From assembly GCA_949361645.1 (NCBI GenBank), contig OX442432.1, forward strand, positions 186,001 through 250,000: DNA of 64,000 bases, read 5' to 3'. Source of the stretch: Spongilla lacustris. Taxonomy: Eukaryota > Porifera > Demospongiae > Spongillida > Spongillidae. The position numbers and the translations under genes are program-made. This document shows, piece after piece, positions 10,420 through 22,776 of the stretch. Within the stretch, counting starts at the first letter, position 1. Each line of letters begins with the position of its first letter. The notes below the pieces were generated by a model that did no database searches, was not told where the DNA came from, and saw only the letters and a list, made by a program, of their open reading frames with translations.

Positions 10420-13400
10420 TCAATTCAACTCTTTAGCGACAAGGAACAATTCGGGTCGTTTGACAAACTCTACATATTTCACAAGATCAAGTTGCGTATC
10501 TATGACAAAGCACTGACTACCACTTCCTTCATCCAGCCGATACGTAAGCTGGAACTTTTCAGCAACAGCTGTGAGATTGCTGTTGGTTTCAAGTTGGGTA
10601 AGCACTGCCTGTAGCTGAGCGGGCTTCACACAAGACACACGCACTGCAGTGACACCATCAGGCAGCATTACATCCATGGTCTCCACATTTGTACTTGAAA
10701 TGTGGGTCTTTAACAAAACTGGTTCAGCAGGTTCCTCTGGTAATGGTGGAAGTGGATCCCCCATGACAGCTTCAGTCACCACAGCAGGACTCAACAATGT
10801 ATCCAAACCGTCCGTTCGTTTTCCATTCACTATTGTGACAGTGGTCGATACTTCAGGCTCATTATCTCCTCTTTGAGTGGTGATCAGACCTGGCACAGAG
10901 GCAACAACACTCTCATCGGTCACACCTTCTGCTACTCCCTCAGAAGCACCATCCTTCAGGAGACATGTGCCATCCTTGAATTCACCTTTTTCAATTACTT
11001 GCTTTACAGTGTGGTGGCTGTCCAGGAAGGTGGATGACTGGGACTGTATCATGGAGATCTGTCTGCACATCTTGGAAGGGAAGGCCTCCCATATAATTAG
11101 AGTCCCACCTTTGTCCACTGGAACACCTTTCTCATCCATCTTGTCATAGTCAGGGAGACCAGGTATCAAGGGAGACCTGAACTCCTTGGCTCCACTCACT
11201 ACCATGGCCTTCTCTGTTTTACATGGTCCTTCACAAGGGATGCACACCAGAAAGCGAACATATTCCTTATAAGGACAGAACCATGTCAGAAGCTCTGCTC
11301 CATGGAAGACAAGGATGTGGCCAGTGCTCATACCCACCCATACAGTATCCAGAGCAGGTGTCATGGCGGTGATGGCTACTTTCTGATCAGCACCTGGGTC
11401 AATACCCTTCAACTGCTCCTTGATATCCACATGAAACAGTTCTTTCCTCTCAGAGAAGCTCCATGCCGTAAGGTATGTTCCAGTGTTGTGGTACGAAAGA
11501 TGGGCACTCCATATTGTAGCTCCATCAAGGGACAGCTTAAGTTGGCCAACGTATGCATTTGTAGGCTTCAGAGTACCCTCCACAGCCAAGGTGGTAAGGT
11601 TCAGGAAGTGGATAAAGTGTGTGTGAGAGACCCATAGGCCACCCTTTGTGGCCAGAATACCATCTATTGTGTAATCACCTATTTCCCTAATAAGCTGCGG
11701 ACCTTTGCTTGCCTTGAGCTGCTTCGTGTCCCGACTAAAAGCTAAGACAAACCCCTCCAACGTGCCACAGTAGACCAGGCTCTCTGAATGTGACATACAC
11801 GTGACAGAATGTTCCTCAAGAGGAACGCTATGCATCTGCTCTTTTGTGCTGGCATTGTAGATGGTTATCACTCCACTCTCAATACCAACCCTTGTGGCCA
11901 CCCAAACATGGTCCCCACACAGACTGATACACTGAACCTGGTTGTCTTTGATGAAGTTTTTACTCAATCTAGACATCGTGTTGGTTGCGTAGACACTAAC
12001 CTCTGTCCCCTCGTCGCCATCACAGCACACCCACAGCTCAGGTTCCTGACGATTACCAACACCCACTCGGACAAGGTCCACACTGACGCACGCATGTCGC
12101 AGAGACCACCTGCTGCGAGCTGGCTGTATGGTCATCACTGACTGGAAGGGGGACGAACACACCCCCTCGATGATGTCATTAGTGGTGGGCCTTAGGCTTG
12201 GGCTGGCATCCCAGCAGCGCTGCATCAGCCTGGTAAGGTAGAAGAGGGCAGTCTCTGCCTGAGGGGTTTCCAATAGCTTGGGCCTTTCCCCAGAGTCCAC
12301 AGCACTATCGATCTTCACTGGAGCCATGTCCTGAAATGGATGTCTGCGTGCGATCATCTGATAGAGGAGCATTCCAAATGAGAAGATGTCCGCTTGGTTG
12401 GTGTACACGGGGCGATCAGACTTCTTCCTCCCCAAATGAAGCACCTCTGGAGCAATGAAGCCTTTTGTCCCATGCAAGCCCCGGACACCAACTGGGGCTG
12501 CATACGTTGCTATGCCAAAGTCTGTCACTTTGCAATGACACAGAGACTCTGGGTCCAGCGACCACAAGAGGACATTGGCTGCCTTGAGGTCACGAAATAT
12601 GATGCCGCTATTGTGTAAGAACCTGATAGCAGCTGCCACTTGTGCAGCAATGCGGTGAATGACCACACGATGTATTGCTTGCCTCAGTTTGATCAGTGGC
12701 CTCTCCAGGGACCCCATGGGAGCCTCCTCCAGCACCAGGGCCATTGATGGGTGCACACACACCCCAACAAGACACACCAGACATGGATGGTGGGACTGCT
12801 GCAGTAACATGGCCTCCTTGCGTAGCTCATTGAAGGCATCGTCGCTGTTGTGGGTGTTGCTGGAACCGGACTGGTACTTCTTAATGGCTACAGACTTCCC
12901 CTTGCATTTTCCTCGATACACTTTGCCAAAGCCTCCTTGGCCTAGCAGGGAGGTCTCATCCTCCTTGTAGACCATCTCACTCATATTCAACAGAAACTCT
13001 GTGTCAATGTCTTGCATCAACAGATCAGGCACCACATCAGCAAGAGACACTGTGTGGTTTTTGGCCTGCTCTTGCTTGTTATAATGACACTCTACTGAAA
13101 GGGTGCCATCAGCAATCAGCCTGATGCAGTCTTGCACTCTGAACTGGTATGGATCCACACGTTTAAGCTTCAAGCACTCGTAACAAGGGACTATCTGCTC
13201 TATCCCCCCCTCATGCTGCCCCTTATCTGCCATCCCTGGATACCAGTCATTGATTAAAGCTACAGCGTGGTCCACCAGAAGGCCTATCGTTTTCTTACCA
13301 ATATTATCAGGGGAGGCAACAATTAGAACACCTTCCTTCTTTTGAGTGTACACCAAGGACTCAACTCTAAAGACAAGGTCAGGATCCTGATAGAATATAC

Positions 13401-16400
13401 CATTTCGCCAGTACTGCAGTCTGACCTGAGATGGATCAACAACACGATATTGTGTGTTCAGTGGGACAGCTCTTAAGAAGTTTGGGATTTCAACAATAGA
13501 TTCACTTTCCACTCCCAAGATTGGACCACTGATTGTCGGTGGTGGAGCAACGTTGTTGGATGCAAGACCAGGTGCAGCACTTTCACCTAATCCAGGGTCA
13601 CCACTGACCGGCTCTGGTCCGGTGACTGCAGGCTCTGGTGGAGATAGAAGGGCAGTGTGCATTGGCTCCTGCCCATTGTCCTGCTCTTCAGCTAGCGGTA
13701 TGTGACTCTCCAAAGCACATCTCACCTGCGGGATTGAGTGCATCACTCGTGATATTAGCCGGCTCCAAAATCCCGGGGGAGTGGCCGAGGAGTTGAATAC
13801 CACAAATCGTGCACACAGTGGACTTCCATTGACTTCACTGATGTCAACACCTGCGGGGCGGTTTTCTGAAAGCATGGAAGGTATAAGAATTCTGCGACTG
13901 TCCAGAGCAAGGGCAATCTCAAAGCGATCAAGAAGGGTTAAGTACTGCTCAAAGTACTTCAAGGGGAACCGTTCATCACGAAGAATAAAAGACAGGTTTT
14001 TGGTGTTGAGAATACCATCAGTAATGAAAGGATTTCTCTCCCTAATGGTGACTATCTTGGCCATCAGATCACAGAGCCATCGTGGATCAATGAAGTACAG
14101 CTCATCCAAATTGTGGCTGCGGTCATCATAGTGAAGAAGGGTGCCCACATTGTTGAGGAATAGAGTGGCTGTCTTCAGCTCATCTTCCTCCTGGATGTCA
14201 AGGTTAAGCTGCAACACGTGGTTCTTAAAGTCCTCTTTATGCATGATGGGATCCCGGGCCCCAGACCTTACTTCCTTCTGAAAGGCTGTTACCACTTTGT
14301 CCAGCTGGTAGTAGCTGGCAGGGATCATCTGCCCCATGATCAGCTGGCCCTTCACCGTGTACTCTGCGGCACTGTTGTAGATGGCATCCTTCAGGAGACC
14401 TACATTCTCAAGTCGGTTTTTCAGCCCCACTGCAAGGACCTCCTTGATATGAAGCTTGTTCCGATAGTTGTTTGCAACCTCTGCGACCTTCTGAAGCAGG
14501 CTGTCCACCGAGCCCCTCTCTGTCTCAGCTACCTCATCAAGATGGGTGCCCACGATCAAGATACAAGACTCGGGAGCTCGTAAGGCTATGTTGTTCAACC
14601 ACGGCTTCAATTCCTCCACACCTGCATCTCCATGCTTGACGTTGAAGAGAAGAAGATAGAGAGAGCGCTCTGACAAGAAGCACTGGTGAGTGGCATAGTA
14701 CTCCTCCTGACCACCAAAGTCCCAGATGCTAAAGCTGAAGGGACGCTTCCCTATGGCCGGCCTGTACTCCCACTCACTGACATCCACCCCAACAGTTGAC
14801 TCATTCCCATAGTCCCTTCCTTGCAGCCGTGCTACCAAGGTGGTCTTCCCACGGTTCTGCTTGCCCACCAACATCAGCTTCATCTGATAGAACCCCCTGG
14901 CAGATAGCAACTTACTTTTGAGGTAGTTGATGCAATCTTTGGCGCTCTTCTGAACATTCCTCGGAGGGTCGTTGAGATCCTTCAGCCCTTTGAGGTGGAG
15001 GTGGCTGAGTTCCTTGAGCCTGCCCATCTGTGCAGGCAAGGACAAGATGTCTTTGTTATCACTCAGGTCAAGCGTCTGCAAGGTCACAAAGCTACAGACA
15101 CATTGGGGGACAGTACGAAATTCATTATCAGCAAGGTTGAGGGTACGAATACTTTGGGCTATGGGGTTTCCAGGAATCTCACTAAGCTTATTGTGTGACA
15201 GATCCAGCACAGCCAGTGTGGAGGCCCACTCTGGGATTTCAGGAAGATCTGTCAGTTTGTTGGTGGATAGGTTCAGCTCAGTGAGGTTTGGCAGCTCCAG
15301 TATGTTGCGGGGGATTGTCATAAGGTCGTTGAACTGCAAGTCCAGCTTCACCACCTGCCTGAGGTACAAGCCCATCTCGTTTGGGAGAGATTTGAAACCA
15401 TTGCGAGCTAAGCGCAGTCGTTTTACCCATTGAATTTTGCGAAGCCAAACTAAATCAAGTGATATCAGACGGAGGCCATGCCAGTAGACTGTGCCTTCCT
15501 TCTGATTGACGTCTGTCCGCAGAAGCAGTTCTTCCCTCATGCTTGGATGGTTGTTACGGTAAGCTACCTCTATGGGAACAACAGTAGATACTTTGCCTGA
15601 CATAACCACTTTTTGGACTTCAGCAAACCCCTCATCGGAGCAGTCCACCCCCGGTGGACCACCTCCCACTTCACCAAACAGCTTCAGCACAAGGTTGCGG
15701 TCATTAGTCATGGCAGCCTTGACCAATAGCAGCATTGCCCGGGCTGCGTCCTGCTTCATCTGCTTGGCCAGCGCCAGCGCCTCGTCAATGTTACTGGCCC
15801 CCTTTATGACCAGCTTGCCTATGTTCAAGTGGTTACCTTTCATCACTGCTGCTATCAAAGCGCGAGTGAGGCAATCAGGCTCGAGGTCAGGATTGCCGCG
15901 CAAGAGATCGTTCAGCCCGGCTCCATCTTTTTCGACTTCCTTTATCACTTCTGTTACCGAGTTGGAAGGGTAAAAAAAGCGGTCATATAACAAGACAATA
16001 TTATTATTTGCATTATCGTACCTTCACTTTTTAAGAGACGGACAATACCATTCTTCGAACTGAGCTCCGCCGTCTGTTTGGGTGTCTTTCCAAACTCGTC
16101 TGTAATGCTTATATCTGCATTGTGCTTCAGTAGGACCTTAACACACTCCACATGGCCGCTGCTGGCCGCGAGGTGCAATGGAGTGTACCCGCTGTTAGCC
16201 CGGCAATTCACATCACCTCCCTTGTCTAACAAGTAGTCCAAGACGGTCGCATGTCCATTGGCTGTGGCCTCGTGAAGGGGCGTGTACCCAAATACGCCCT
16301 TGTGATTCGCCAATTTCACATCCAAAGCTTCTCTATCCAACCCCTTCACGCATTCGTCCACTTTCTTTAGCTTTCCTTCCTGGCATAGCTTGTGCAAACG

Positions 16401-16427
16401 CCAGTCATCATTCAGCAACCCAGCCAT
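10420..16427 (-). CDS. LRRK1-like: LRRK1-like ROCO kinase, copy C, catalytically intact
   Basis: The model is complement(10420-15950, 16022-16427), with ATG at 16427 (MAGLLNDDW). The 71-nt GT...AG intron 15951-16021 sits exactly where copy B has a 72-nt intron, and exon 1 is 406 nt in both. Without splicing the gene would look frameshifted; with splicing it gives 1978 aa. Domains are ankyrin, LRR, ROC (GKQNRGKT, DFGGQ, GTHLDE), COR, kinase and WD40-like C-terminus, the LRRK1 order. The kinase keeps GQGGFGKVYRG, VAIKKY, FRDLKAAN (catalytic Asp codon 12589-12591) and DFG, so it should be active. Long stretches are almost identical to copy B at DNA level while others are strongly diverged. It is head-to-head with TECPR2, with 101 bp between start codons. 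Confidence 0.93.
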
Positions 16428-16528
16428 CGATACAAAGTAGTCGCGTGACGGCAGCAGCTGACACAAGCACTCCTACCCACGCCTACTTACTTCTATTCAA
16501 CTATTACAGTGGGCGTCGCTGGACAAAC
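16428..16528. promoter_or_regulatory. Bidirectional promoter, LRRK copy C / TECPR2
   Basis: Only 101 bp separate the divergent start codons, so both 5' UTRs and promoters must share or overlap this interval. No TATA box was evident. The assignment rests on geometry. Confidence 0.6.
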
Positions 16529-19500
16529 ATGGCTGGTAATTCATCCCCATTAGAATGCCTCGCAGACTGTGTGATAATGTATGCACCTTTTCCCAATCCA
16601 GTCCCTTCCCAGCCTGTTATCTACGAGGTCCAAGGTTTCTCTCACGTGCTGGAAAAGCTGCCAACAGCGGTAGGAGGCCGTTGGAAGCAGGCTGTCAACT
16701 ACACATGTCTGGACGCATCAGAGGCCCACTTGGCCGTTGGCTCAGAGCAGGGTTTTGTGTACGTCGTGAATGTATCTTCAGGGAAACTAGTTAGTAAATT
16801 GAACGTAAGTTTGCCTCAATGCGGATTGGAAGCCAGTTAAATATACAAAATGACACACGTAGGATCGCGAAGGGCGGGAACAGGTAACCCAGGTGAAGAT
16901 CAATGAGAAGTATGGATACGTTGCCTACGGAACAAAAGAAGGTACACTCCGCATTGAACCCGCCACTAAGTCACAGGTACCGATCACATGACCACGCACC
17001 AGTCCATTCAGTAGCGATGTTTCTATGCAGGCCACCAAAAAGTACACAGTCTGTGAACAAGAGAAGCAACCTGTGACTGCTCTTACTTGGAGCAGAGATG
17101 AACCAGTTCTATACTGTGGTTATTTGTCAGGCAAACTAGTCCTGTTTCACTTCAGCTTCAGGGCCGAGGTGATGCAGGCTACCAGGCTTCCTGACTGCGG
17201 CAGTGAAGTGGTCCAGCTCTCTGCTTGTGAAGACCTTCTGCTAATCTCAACAATGGCCCGTGCTTTTTTGCTTAATGTAAAGACACTCCAGATAACACAA
17301 GTGAGCTATACATTTAGCAATGATGGAGGCTACCTCTGTTGAGACATCCTCCCTCCGCTCACTGTATTGATTATCTTCACTGCCCGTCTGTCTTCCTCCC
17401 CTCCCCCTCCCCTCCTCTCCCCTCCTCCCCTCTTCACCTCCTTCTCCCCCTCCCCTCTCCCCTCCACCTCCTATCCCCCCTCTCCCCTCCACCTCCTCTC
17501 TCCCTCCCCCTCCCCTCTCCTCCTCTCTCCTCTCCCCTCCTCTCCCCTCTCCCTCCTTTCCCCTCTCCCCTCCTCTCCCCTCTCCCTCCTTTCCCCCTCT
17601 CCCTCCTTTCCCCTCTCCCCTCCTTTCCCCTCTCCCCTCCTCCCCTCCTCTCCCTCCCCTCCTCCCCCTCCTTCCCTTCCCTCCTCTCCCTCCTTTCCTC
17701 CCCTCCTCTCCCTCCTTCCCTCCCCTCCTCTCCCTCCTTTCCTCCCCTCCTCTCCCTCCTTCCCTCCCCTCCTCTCCCTCCTTTCCTCCCCTCCTCTCCC
17801 TCCTTCCCTCCCCTCCTCTCCCTCCTTCCCTCCCCTCCTCTCCCTCCTTTCCTCCCCTCCTCTCCCTCCTTTCCTTCCCTCCTCTCCCTCCTTTCCTCTT
17901 TTCAATTAAAATAGGTTGGAAGAAAAGATCGCAAAGCAGGTTGCTATGGTGGCACATTTGCCTCAGATGGGAAGAATGTGTTAGTAGCACGTCCAAGCCT
18001 GCGAGTGTTCACAGCAGACTGTGGGGGGCAGGTATGGCTGTGGGGGGCAGGTATGGCTGTGGGGGGCAGGTATGGCTGTGGGGGGCAGGTATGGCTGTGG
18101 GGGGCAGGTATGGTTGTGGGGGCAGGTATGGCTGTGGGGGGCAGGTATGGCTGTGGGGGGCAGGTATGGCTGTGGGGGCAGGTATGGCTGTGGGGGCAGG
18201 TATGGCTGTGGGGGCAGGTATGGTATTTGGCCTGGTGTGTACTCTAGTGCCGTATTCTTCCAACACCACACAGGTCCTTCACACGTCCATATTCCGGGAC
18301 AACATAGATTCACAGGCTGTTGTGAAGGTCTGTGCCCAGCAGGTGCCCAGCCCCACCTTCACCAGCAGCTGGCAGTTCACTCTCCTCATTCCTTGGATTG
18401 ACCCTTTGGTTGTAACCTACCATGAGGGACTGCTGTGGGTGCTGGACCCTGAGCAGGTGGCAGTTGTGGGCTTTGTAGCACTCACACACACCATCAGCAG
18501 TATCTGCACATGTGGGAGTATCCTCTATGTGCTCTCCAATGGATGCAACCCTCTACTGACGAGGCTGACATTGAGCGATGGCTTCATGGAGGGCAAACAG
18601 AGGGGTGTGGTCACCAGCCCACAGAATGGAAATACCACCACCCAGCAGGGAGGTGATGGGCAAGGGGACAAGATGGCCACCACTAACCCACAGCAGACAC
18701 CAGAAGGACCAGTGGGGGATTGCCCTTCATTGGGAGGTGTGGCATTATCTGATGTTGGTACTCCTGCAGAAGTGAAGACATCAGAGCAGGCAGCTGATGT
18801 GCAGTGCATACCTCAGGCTTTGTCCCCCCCAGATACAGTACCAGGTACTCCAGAAGACACCAAGCTATTGCACGAACCTCAGACCTCCCCTGGAGCACCA
18901 GGTCCCCAGACTGTACCGCTAGGAACTAATGAAACACTGCTACAGGCGACACCTGATGGGGTGCAGCAGGGGGCTGTGGAGGAGGCCTTGGGGCAAGGGG
19001 AAGATGGTCGCACGACCATTAAGGGAAAGCTGAAGCCAATCTTCTCCAACTTGCTGCACGGCAGAGCCAGCAATGAGGGGGTGGTGAGTGGTCTGAAGGA
19101 CATGCTCAAGCCAAACATGACACTGATAACAGGACTGCTGCACAAAGACCCCGAGGTCCCCCCTACTCCAGTCATGCCAGCCGCTACCAGTGTGCAGCTG
19201 GATGAGAAGGAGCTGGAGAGGATCAAGAAGATGGCCACAGCCGAGGAGGAGGAGAGCCTTCACGTGAGGGTGGGTGGGTCTGGGGACCAGAAGAAGAAAT
19301 CACGAAAAACAAAGCAGCGAACTCATAAAAGTTCCCACCACTCCCACACAGATGTCCCAACAACGCCACTGGAGGAACCCCCAGCAATGTTGCAAGCCTC
19401 TGATGTAGGCACAGGTCCTGTATCCAGGGCAGGTCCTCCCGAGCAAGACCTGTCAGTCACCACACCCACTTCTCAGCAGATATTGATGGAGCACAGGCAT

Positions 19501-22479
19501 GTGGAGCAAGGGTCTGTGAGGCCGGGGGAGCAAGGGTCTGTGAGGCCAGGGGAGCAAGGGGAGCAGGCCCTGCAGAGCAGCTTAGACTACACAGCACAGC
19601 AAATTAACAGTGACATCAGAAAACAGACAAATGCTAAGGATTTGGTTCAAGGGCAGGTGCTGGAACCAGTTTTAGATATTCAAGGGCAGGTGCTGGAACC
19701 AGTTTTAGATATTCAAGGGCAGGTGCTGGAACCAGTTTTAGATATTCAAGGGCAGGTGCTGGAACCAGTTTTAGATATTCCAGTACAGATGCTGGAACCA
19801 GTTTTGGATGTTCAAGGACAGGTGCTGGAACCAGTTTTAGATAGCCAACGGCTGGAATTGGTCACTAAGAAGACATTGGAACCAGTACCAGACCCTGCTA
19901 CAGGTAATGTGAACACGCCCACGCAGGTCTGGGCCACACACGAGAATGGCATGCAGTCTGTTGTCACAACACAGCCACCTCCAGTGTACAACCCTCCAGC
20001 ATACAGCCCTAACCCTCCAGTAGAATACAGCCCAAATGTTCCAGTAGAATGCAGCCCTACAAAGGACCAGTGTGCATTGGAAGATGTTCCTGAGAAGAAT
20101 ACTTTTGATAACGAGATATCAGTCGTTAGCAAAGAACCTCTCCCTCCTCCCCAGGATGAGGGGGCGGGGTATGTTCCCCTCCCTAAGGAGTCTCCCCCCT
20201 CTAACGAGGATGTGGAGTCTTTGAAGGTGGATGAAGACACTAAATCAGATTGGCGTACAAAGAGCACGACCTCCTTCAGTGACCCTCTAAGTAGCCAACC
20301 ATCTCGCAGGCCTTACAACACTGAAGACAACCCTTTGTACCTTCAGGATTCTGAGGTTGGGGGAGTGTCTGATGACTCTTGCTGCCACGACTATGGAGCT
20401 GGAAAGGGGGCGTGGCTTGATGATTCCCCTCAGATGACGCACCCAATACAGGTCACACAAAGTGGCAACAGCTCGAACAAGAAATCCAAGGTGGCCAGTA
20501 GTCTTCAGGATATTGGCAGTAGCCCTCAGGATGATTTCATTGATCCACTGAACCCTTGCTATGAGAGCTCCCAGGACCACGTTGTGACTCAAAGAGTGTC
20601 TGTTGAAGATAGCAAAACACCACCTCAAGTTACACCTGACCTGCAGCAAGACTATGTCATCACAGAGTATCCAAAGGCTGTCCCCAAGAATCCCAAAGTA
20701 GTTCACAAGGCAAGAAGCCCAACAGCTGACATTTGGTGCCAGCTGACAAACCCGTCATCAAAGCACCATGTCCAATGTCTCTGCATCTCTGACCAGCTGG
20801 TCTGGGCCATTGACAGCAAGGGCACATATTACAGCCCTATTGTCACTAGGGAGACCACATGGCAGATGCTGAATAAGCCCGTCACATTCATTGCCACCTC
20901 AGCATCAGGGAAAGTGGTCTGGGGCATTCACAAGAATGTTGCCGTGGCGCGGACTGGGCTAAGTGCCACACATCCTGCTGGTCAGAACTGGAAGGCCACT
21001 ACCAAGTCTAGCATGGCAGTGAAGATGCTGGCTGTTGATGAAAACTCGGTCTGGGTACTGAAAAATGATGGAAAGGTGATACAGCGAAGGGGCGTATCAC
21101 CCCTTGTACCTGATGGGAATGGGTGGACAGACATTACTGGTACAGAGGTGATTGCCTTCTCCTTCATTGCTTGCTGTAACAAGGTCGTGTGGGCACTAGA
21201 CTTAACCGGGAGACCATACGTTCGAACAGGTATTTCCAGCAGCAACATAAGTGGGAGTGGCTGGGCAGCTGCCAAGTCTCCACCTCTCAGCACAGTCAGC
21301 ATCACCTCAAGTGGGGTAGTGTGGGTCATCGACAAGGAGGGGATGCTAGGCTTTAGGACTGGGGCCACTCCGGAGCGGCCAGAAGGGAAAGGGAAGTGGT
21401 GGGAGGTGACCATTAGCACCCAGGCCCCTGCGCCATTGGTGCACCGCCTGAGGACTGTGGAGGCCGTGACCTCCCTGCTCACCTCAACAGAGCAGCACAG
21501 CATTGTGGCTGTGAACGCAGCCACTAAAGCCGGGGTGTGTGTGCTTGACTCGACCAACAAGCTCCATGCCTGCTGGAGATCTGTGACTGGCTACCATTAC
21601 AAGAAGGCTAGCAAGGACGGCATGTTTGAGGTCACCATCTGGACCAAGGTCTCCACTGGTCACGTGGCCAAGTGGCTTGTACGGTACGATGGCTACCTCT
21701 ACTGCCTCACCTCTGCCAGCAGGCTCACCTCCATCGAGCTGCCCTCCACTGTGCAGCACATAGCCACCTCCCCCTCCTGCATATGGATCGTGGCCTCCGA
21801 TGACATATGGTCACGACAGGGTATGACAGACGAGTCACCCGAGGGCATTTCCTGGGACTACATTGAACTTAGCACCATGCTGCGCGATAGGAAGATCCGC
21901 CATATTGCCTGCAGTGAGAATGCAGCTTGGGTAGTGGACAACACAGGGGTGCCACATTTCAGGTTTGGGGTCCACCCGAGGGAGAAAGGCACGGGGATGT
22001 CCCCTGCTTGGATACCTGTTGAGGGCAACCCAAAGCCTTTTGTGTACATGGCTGTTAGTCCAGACAGCTTGGTGGTGTGGGCTTGCGACGAAGATGGGTG
22101 TGCATATGCTCGGACACACGTGACAAAAGACTTTCCTGTTGGCATCAAGTGGGAACCTGTGCAGCCAGAACTTGTGCAGAAGCTGTGTGCTGCTAATGGC
22201 ATGGTGTTTGCCATCAGCAAGAAGGGAGAGCTACTGAGTCGCATAGGAATTACAGAAGCCAACCCAATCGGTAACTATTGGCGCAAAGTACCGGGCAAGA
22301 ACTACACATTCATATCAACAACACCATTTGGAGAAATATGGGTTATTGATGCTGATGGGGGCGTGTTTGTACAGAAGCCTATGTCCATCGCTGTCAGCTC
22401 TGAACTGTCATCATGTGACAGTAAGGACTTTGAAGATGGCCCTGAAGCATCAGAGACTAACACATGGGAGGTTTTATAG
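16529..22479 (+). CDS. TECPR2: TECPR2 orthologue, tectonin and WD-repeat autophagy/ER-exit protein
   Basis: TECPR2 binds ATG8 proteins and supports ER export and autophagy. Inferred exons: 16529-16804, 16893-16976 (or from 16884), 17031-17300, 17915-18031, 18274-22479, all phase 0, giving about 1650 aa. The N-terminus is a WD-like propeller (YTCLDASEAHLAVGSEQGFV). The middle is long, low-complexity and acidic/proline-rich, with six 11-residue repeats (QGQVLEPVLDI) at 19648-19845. The C-terminal third contains tectonin repeats (VVWGIHKN, SVWVLKNDGK, VVWALDLTGRPYVRTG). The protein ends in WEVL followed by the stop (22465-22479). This fits the C-terminal LIR (W-x-x-L/I) of human TECPR2 and is strong support for orthology. 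Intron 3 is a polypyrimidine tract, and intron 4 is an array of donor-like repeats. Confidence 0.92.
17397..17898. repeat. CT-rich (ccctcctctccctcctttc) tract in TECPR2 intron 3
   Basis: About 500 bases of almost pure C/T on the plus strand built from cctcc and ctccc blocks. Open frames on both strands (Pro/Ser/Leu or Gly/Arg/Glu) are compositional artefacts. It ends close to the exon 4 acceptor at 17913-17914 and acts as an oversized polypyrimidine tract. Confidence 0.9.
18022..18222 (+). repeat. Donor-bearing minisatellite in TECPR2 intron 4
   Basis: Eleven copies of an 18-19-bp unit, tggggggcaggtatggctg. The exon 4 end (18031) and its donor cag/gtatgg form the first unit, so every copy carries an equivalent 5' splice site. 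Confidence 0.92.
19648..19845 (+). repeat. 33-bp coding repeat in TECPR2
   Basis: Six 33-bp units in frame encode QGQVLEPVLDI, the first four nearly identical at DNA level and the last two diverged. The length keeps the reading frame. It lies in the disordered middle of the protein. Confidence 0.93.
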
Positions 22480-22577
22480 TAGTTATATGTGGCCTGGCTG
22501 TGGTGTTGTGGTGTATGTGTGTTATTCTTGCTATGTACATATCAATTTGATCATCCTGTGTGTGCAGTTACATGACT

Positions 22578-22700
22578 GTGCCCCTAGTGATCATGTGATG
22601 AAGCAGGGTGTCCTTGAGGGAGGCGCCCCTAGTGATCATGTGATGAGGGAGGTGCCCCTAGTGATCATGTGATGAGGCAGGATGCCCTTGAGGGAGGCGT
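22578..22700. repeat. Short tandem repeat beyond the TECPR2/MBIP 3' ends
   Basis: Three copies of cccctagtgatcatgtgatga within about 120 bp, partly with an interleaved ccttgagggaggcg. It lies in the 297-bp convergent spacer, which otherwise shows no gene. Confidence 0.7.
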
Positions 22701-22776
22701 GGCAGAACATAAGATGGCTTCAGCTGAGAATTTGGCATGGATCTGAATGAAAGCTGCAGAGCACCAATTAGACATT

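Noticed and set aside
15954..16466. Apparent frameshift splitting LRRK copy C into two genes.
   Set aside because: A 71-nt GT...AG intron at 15951-16021 restores one frame, and copy B has the matching 72-nt intron.
17247..17996. Gly/Arg/Glu-rich and Pro/Ser-rich frames of up to 249 codons.
   Set aside because: Purely compositional, from the CT-rich tract of TECPR2 intron 3.
17941..18273. Upstream extension of the long TECPR2 frame through the Gly/Cys/Trp repeats.
   Set aside because: The conserved exon 4 protein (RKDRKAGCYGGTFASDGKN) is in another frame, and the repeats are intronic with the acceptor at 18272-18273.
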